Below, one piece after another: positions 5,438-7,719 of a DNA stretch of 7,719 nucleotides. The DNA lies in contig JBAWAP010000191.1 of the NCBI GenBank assembly GCA_049589355.1, positions 1 through 7,719 on the forward strand, in the 5' to 3' direction. The notes under the pieces are model-generated. The model worked only from the letters and a program-made list of their open reading frames with translations. It was not told the origin of the DNA and searched no databases. This DNA comes from JBAWAP01 sp049589355. GTDB taxonomy: Bacteria; Chloroflexota; Anaerolineae; VGOG01. Position 1 is the first letter of the stretch, and each line of letters starts with the position of its first letter. Both the position numbers and the translations under genes were made by a program.

Positions 5438-5466
5438 TTGCAGATTAGCGAGATTTATGGTATAAT
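5438..5466 (+). promoter_or_regulatory. Second promoter (extended -10) directly before the ATPase gene
   Basis: TATAAT (5461-5466) preceded by T-G-G is a consensus extended -10. A weak -35, TTGCAG (5438-5443), lies at a 17-base spacing. Transcription would start near 5473, leaving a short leader before ATG 5491 or TTG 5512. It lies downstream of the riboswitch terminator, so its transcripts would escape riboswitch control. Confidence 0.6.
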
Positions 5467-5490
5467 TATGTTGAAGTAGTAATAAACGAG

Positions 5491-7392
5491 ATGAAAAAGG
5501 GGTCGAACAAGTTGAGTGAGAAAGCGAGTATCCTGATAGTTGACGACGATGCCAACATGTGCGAAACGCTTTCGGACATCTTGGAGGAGAAGGGGTATCG
5601 CGCGGTGATCGCTCAGGATGGTCCGAGAGCCATCGCAGAGGTTAAAGGCCAACGCTTCGATCTGGCATTGATAGACATAGTGATGCCGGGCATGGATGGG
5701 ATCGAGGCCCTGCGGGAGATTAAGGCTGCAGACTCCCAGATCACGACCATGCTCATGACCGGGCACAGTGCCCTCGGGGACTCGATCTCCGAGGCTATAG
5801 CGGCTGGGGTTGACGGCGTCCTGTACAAGCCCCTTGATATAGATACTATTGTGGAGATGATCGCCGGTCGGGCCGAGACGCCAGGCCTACCCCGCATTGA
5901 CCTCAAGAGATACAAAGTCCGCCCGGAAGCCTTGCGCTTGATTCCTGAGGCGCTCGCCCGGAAGTGGGACCTCATGCCCCTCCACATGGAAGATGATTCC
6001 CTGGTGGTGGCCATGGTTGACCCCGATAATCTATACGCCATTGAGGACATCCGGGCTTGTACCAGGATGGAGGTCAAGGTCTTGCGCGCTGCGCTCATGG
6101 ACATCCGTGGGGCCATCAACCTCCACTATCGGGCCATGGGTGAGATCGAGGAGCAGATCAGTTACATCATCCCTGTTGCGCCAGAACGGATGACAGCAGA
6201 GGAGAGGATAAGCCCTGATCTCATCGCCCAGGCTCCTATTGTTCGCGCTGTAAACCTCCTCGTCGCTCAGGCGGTAAAGGACCGGGCCTCGGACATCCAC
6301 ATCGAACCGCAGCAGGACCACTTGCGCGTCCGCTACCGCATTGACGGTATCTTGCACGATACCCTCTCCTTGCCCCTGAGCGTCCACGGGCCGCTGGTCT
6401 CCAGAGTGAAGGTCCTGGCCAATATGAACATCGCCGAGCGCAGGCGACCCCAGGATGGCCACTTGACTCTCTCAATAGATGGCACGGAGGTGGATATCCG
6501 CGTGGCCACGGCGGACACATCCTGGGGGGAGATGACTGTATTGCGCGTCCTGGACAAGTCCATATCGGTCATGGATCTCCCAGAGCTGGGGTTCCTCCCC
6601 GACTCTCTGAAGACCTATCAAAAACTAATCCGATGCCCCTTCGGCATGATCCTGGCCAGCGGGCCGACGGGCTCAGGCAAGACGACGACCCTCTATGCCT
6701 CCATCAACCAACTGGATTCCAAGGAGCGTAATATCATCACCATCGAGGACCCCATCGAGTACCGTTTCGCCAACATCAACCAGATGCAGGTCAACCCCCA
6801 GGCGAACATCACCTTTGCCGGTGGCCTGCGAGCCACCATGCGCCTGGACCCGGACGTCATCCTGGTAGGTGAGATTCGCGATAAGGAGACAGCCAGCATA
6901 GCCATCCAGGCAGCTCTGACAGGACACCTGGTTTTATCCACAGTACACGCCAACGATGCCGTGGGCGCCCTCTTTCGACTGATGGACCTGGGGGTCGAGC
7001 CTTTCCTCATCACGTCGGCGGTAGTGGGCATCGTCGCCCAGCGTCTAGTGCGCTGCGTCTGCCCGCATTGCCGCGTCCTCCGTGAGGCGCCCGAGGAAGA
7101 GCGATTGATCTACGAGAAAGAGATGGGGGAGAAGCGTACCAAGTTCTATTATGGGACGGGCTGCAACTTCTGCGCCCTTACTGGGTACCATGGCCGGATG
7201 GGCGTTTACGAGATTCTAGTGATGAGCGAGGAAATGAGACGTCTGGTGCTCAAGGGCGCCAGCGCCGACGTAATCAAGCACCAAGCTATTGAAGAGGGCA
7301 TGGTGCCTATGTGGAGCGATGGGATGTTAAAGGTAAAGGAAGGCCTTACCACGCCCTACGAGGTGCTGCGCAACGTGTTTGTGATTGGCTGA
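5491..7392 (+). CDS. Receiver-fused GspE/PilB-type secretion/pilus assembly ATPase
   Basis: 633 aa. Receiver at about residues 12-127 (D18-D20, phosphoacceptor D62, T90, K113), then a GspE/PilB N-terminal domain of the T2SSE_N type (about 137-215, with D-L-x-R-Y-K-V and L-I-P-E-A-L), then the hexameric ATPase (about 248-633). ATPase motifs are all present: S-D-I-H-I-E-P at 267-273, Walker A G391-P-T-G-S-G-K-T, Asp box around E419-D420, Walker B D455-V-I-L-V-G-E461, His box with H479 and H486, and the zinc tetracysteine C524/C527 and C558/C561. It should power type IV pilus extension or type II secretion at the inner membrane. No other pilus or secretion gene is in the window, so GspE and PilB cannot be told apart. 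The receiver stands where MshE/PilB-like proteins carry their c-di-GMP-binding R-L-G-x-x-L repeats. In-frame TTG 5512, nine bases after A-A-G-G-G-G, is a credible alternative start and would remove seven residues. Confidence 0.95.
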   Translation: MKKGSNKLSEKASILIVDDDANMCETLSDILEEKGYRAVIAQDGPRAIAEVKGQRFDLALIDIVMPGMDGIEALREIKAADSQITTMLMTGHSALGDSISEAIAAGVDGVLYKPLDIDTIVEMIAGRAETPGLPRIDLKRYKVRPEALRLIPEALARKWDLMPLHMEDDSLVVAMVDPDNLYAIEDIRACTRMEVKVLRAALMDIRGAINLHYRAMGEIEEQISYIIPVAPERMTAEERISPDLIAQAPIVRAVNLLVAQAVKDRASDIHIEPQQDHLRVRYRIDGILHDTLSLPLSVHGPLVSRVKVLANMNIAERRRPQDGHLTLSIDGTEVDIRVATADTSWGEMTVLRVLDKSISVMDLPELGFLPDSLKTYQKLIRCPFGMILASGPTGSGKTTTLYASINQLDSKERNIITIEDPIEYRFANINQMQVNPQANITFAGGLRATMRLDPDVILVGEIRDKETASIAIQAALTGHLVLSTVHANDAVGALFRLMDLGVEPFLITSAVVGIVAQRLVRCVCPHCRVLREAPEEERLIYEKEMGEKRTKFYYGTGCNFCALTGYHGRMGVYEILVMSEEMRRLVLKGASADVIKHQAIEEGMVPMWSDGMLKVKEGLTTPYEVLRNVFVIG

Positions 7393-7399
7393 TGTCAAA

Positions 7400-7431
7400 T
7401 GGCAGGTGGCAGATGGCTGATAGCAGATGGC
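7400..7431. repeat. Degenerate TGGCAG/ATGGC short repeats after the ATPase gene
   Basis: The stretch reads as near-copies of TGGCAGG, TGGCAGA, TGGCTGATAGCAGA and TGGC in a row, beginning eight bases after the ATPase stop codon. It is low-complexity repeat DNA with no coding frame of interest. Confidence 0.5.
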
Positions 7432-7465
7432 GTGAGAGGTATACTCAGTAGATGGAAATTCTGAA

Positions 7466-7719
7466 GCAGCGTGGGTTCCCATGCCCAATGTCACTGGCAT
7501 TTTGCGCTGCATCGCTTTGAGAAAACAACCGGGTAAAAGGACGGTGGTATGGTAGAGCGACACTACACCATGAATGGTGTAGTTTGGGCAGTAAGCGGCC
7601 TTTTTGGCGATATGAACTGGCACAAACTATAGCTTTCAAGCTGTAGTGTAGCAATAGAAATCACCCTGCGGTTACCCGAATGGATTCTCAGAATCCGTCA
7701 TCCCTGTACAGCCTGAAAG
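7466..7719. other. Gene-free 3' end of the window with several hairpins
   Basis: I see no credible gene. Structures: GCAGCG (7466-7471) pairing with CGCTGC (7505-7510) around two small hairpins, TGGG-TT-CCCA (7472-7481) and ATGCC/GGCAT (7481-7485/7496-7500, sharing one base); a perfect 10-bp hairpin ACTACACCAT-GA-ATGGTGTAGT (7562-7583); a 10-bp hairpin ACTATAGCTT-TC-AAGCTGTAGT (7626-7647, one wobble); and GGATTC-TCA-GAATCC (7682-7696) followed by CGTCATCCCTG, a common dispersed-repeat end. The 7562-7583 hairpin is followed by only three T, so it is a weak terminator candidate for the ATPase gene. Confidence 0.5.

Noticed and set aside
7517..7553. TTGAGA ... TATGGT as a promoter
   Set aside because: The spacing is 25 bases, far outside the usual 16-18, and the -10 match is poor.

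Overview
The window looks like chromosomal DNA from a free-living bacterium rich in two-component signalling and c-di-GMP control. Every supported gene lies on the + strand. Gene style (moderately GC-rich, AGGAG-like ribosome binding sites, large soluble receiver fusions) and the dispersed repeat families suggest an uncultured Chloroflexota or Desulfobacterota-like organism. That placement is a guess from repeat style; no marker gene is present.

Layout. Positions 2-4504 form one tight operon of five soluble signalling genes: (1) the 3' end of a receiver-only protein, cut by the window edge; (2) a receiver-PAS-GGDEF diguanylate cyclase; (3) a receiver-coiled coil-histidine kinase; (4) a protein made only of two receiver domains; (5) a short histidine-kinase-like protein with an intact H-box but eroded ATP-binding motifs, resembling a ChpT/Spo0B-type phosphotransferase. 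Genes 2 and 3 share a recent duplication of the receiver and linker. Genes 1 and 4 share a receiver, and genes 3 and 5 share a kinase core, so the cluster appears to have grown by module duplication. Gene 3 also carries two in-frame copies of a dispersed repeat family.

Positions 4505-5490 contain no convincing gene. They hold a nested inverted-repeat element (4543-4867), a compact fold-back structure (4895-4986), a near-perfect sigma70 promoter (5012-5039), a c-di-GMP-I (GEMM-I) riboswitch (about 5080-5233) whose P3 arm is enlarged by a roughly 75-nt repeat hairpin, an intrinsic terminator (5243-5285), a possible regulator remnant (5296-5403), and a second, extended -10 promoter (5461-5466).

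Positions 5491-7392 encode a receiver domain fused to a GspE/PilB-type secretion or pilus ATPase. The last 327 bases hold short degenerate repeats and hairpins but no gene.

Working model (inference). The receiver-GGDEF protein makes c-di-GMP in response to phosphorylation. The kinase, dual receiver and pseudokinase form a phosphorelay that may feed the cyclase and the ATPase receiver. c-di-GMP is read by the riboswitch upstream of the ATPase gene. The ATPase would then be controlled twice: at the RNA level by c-di-GMP and at the protein level by phosphorylation of its receiver.
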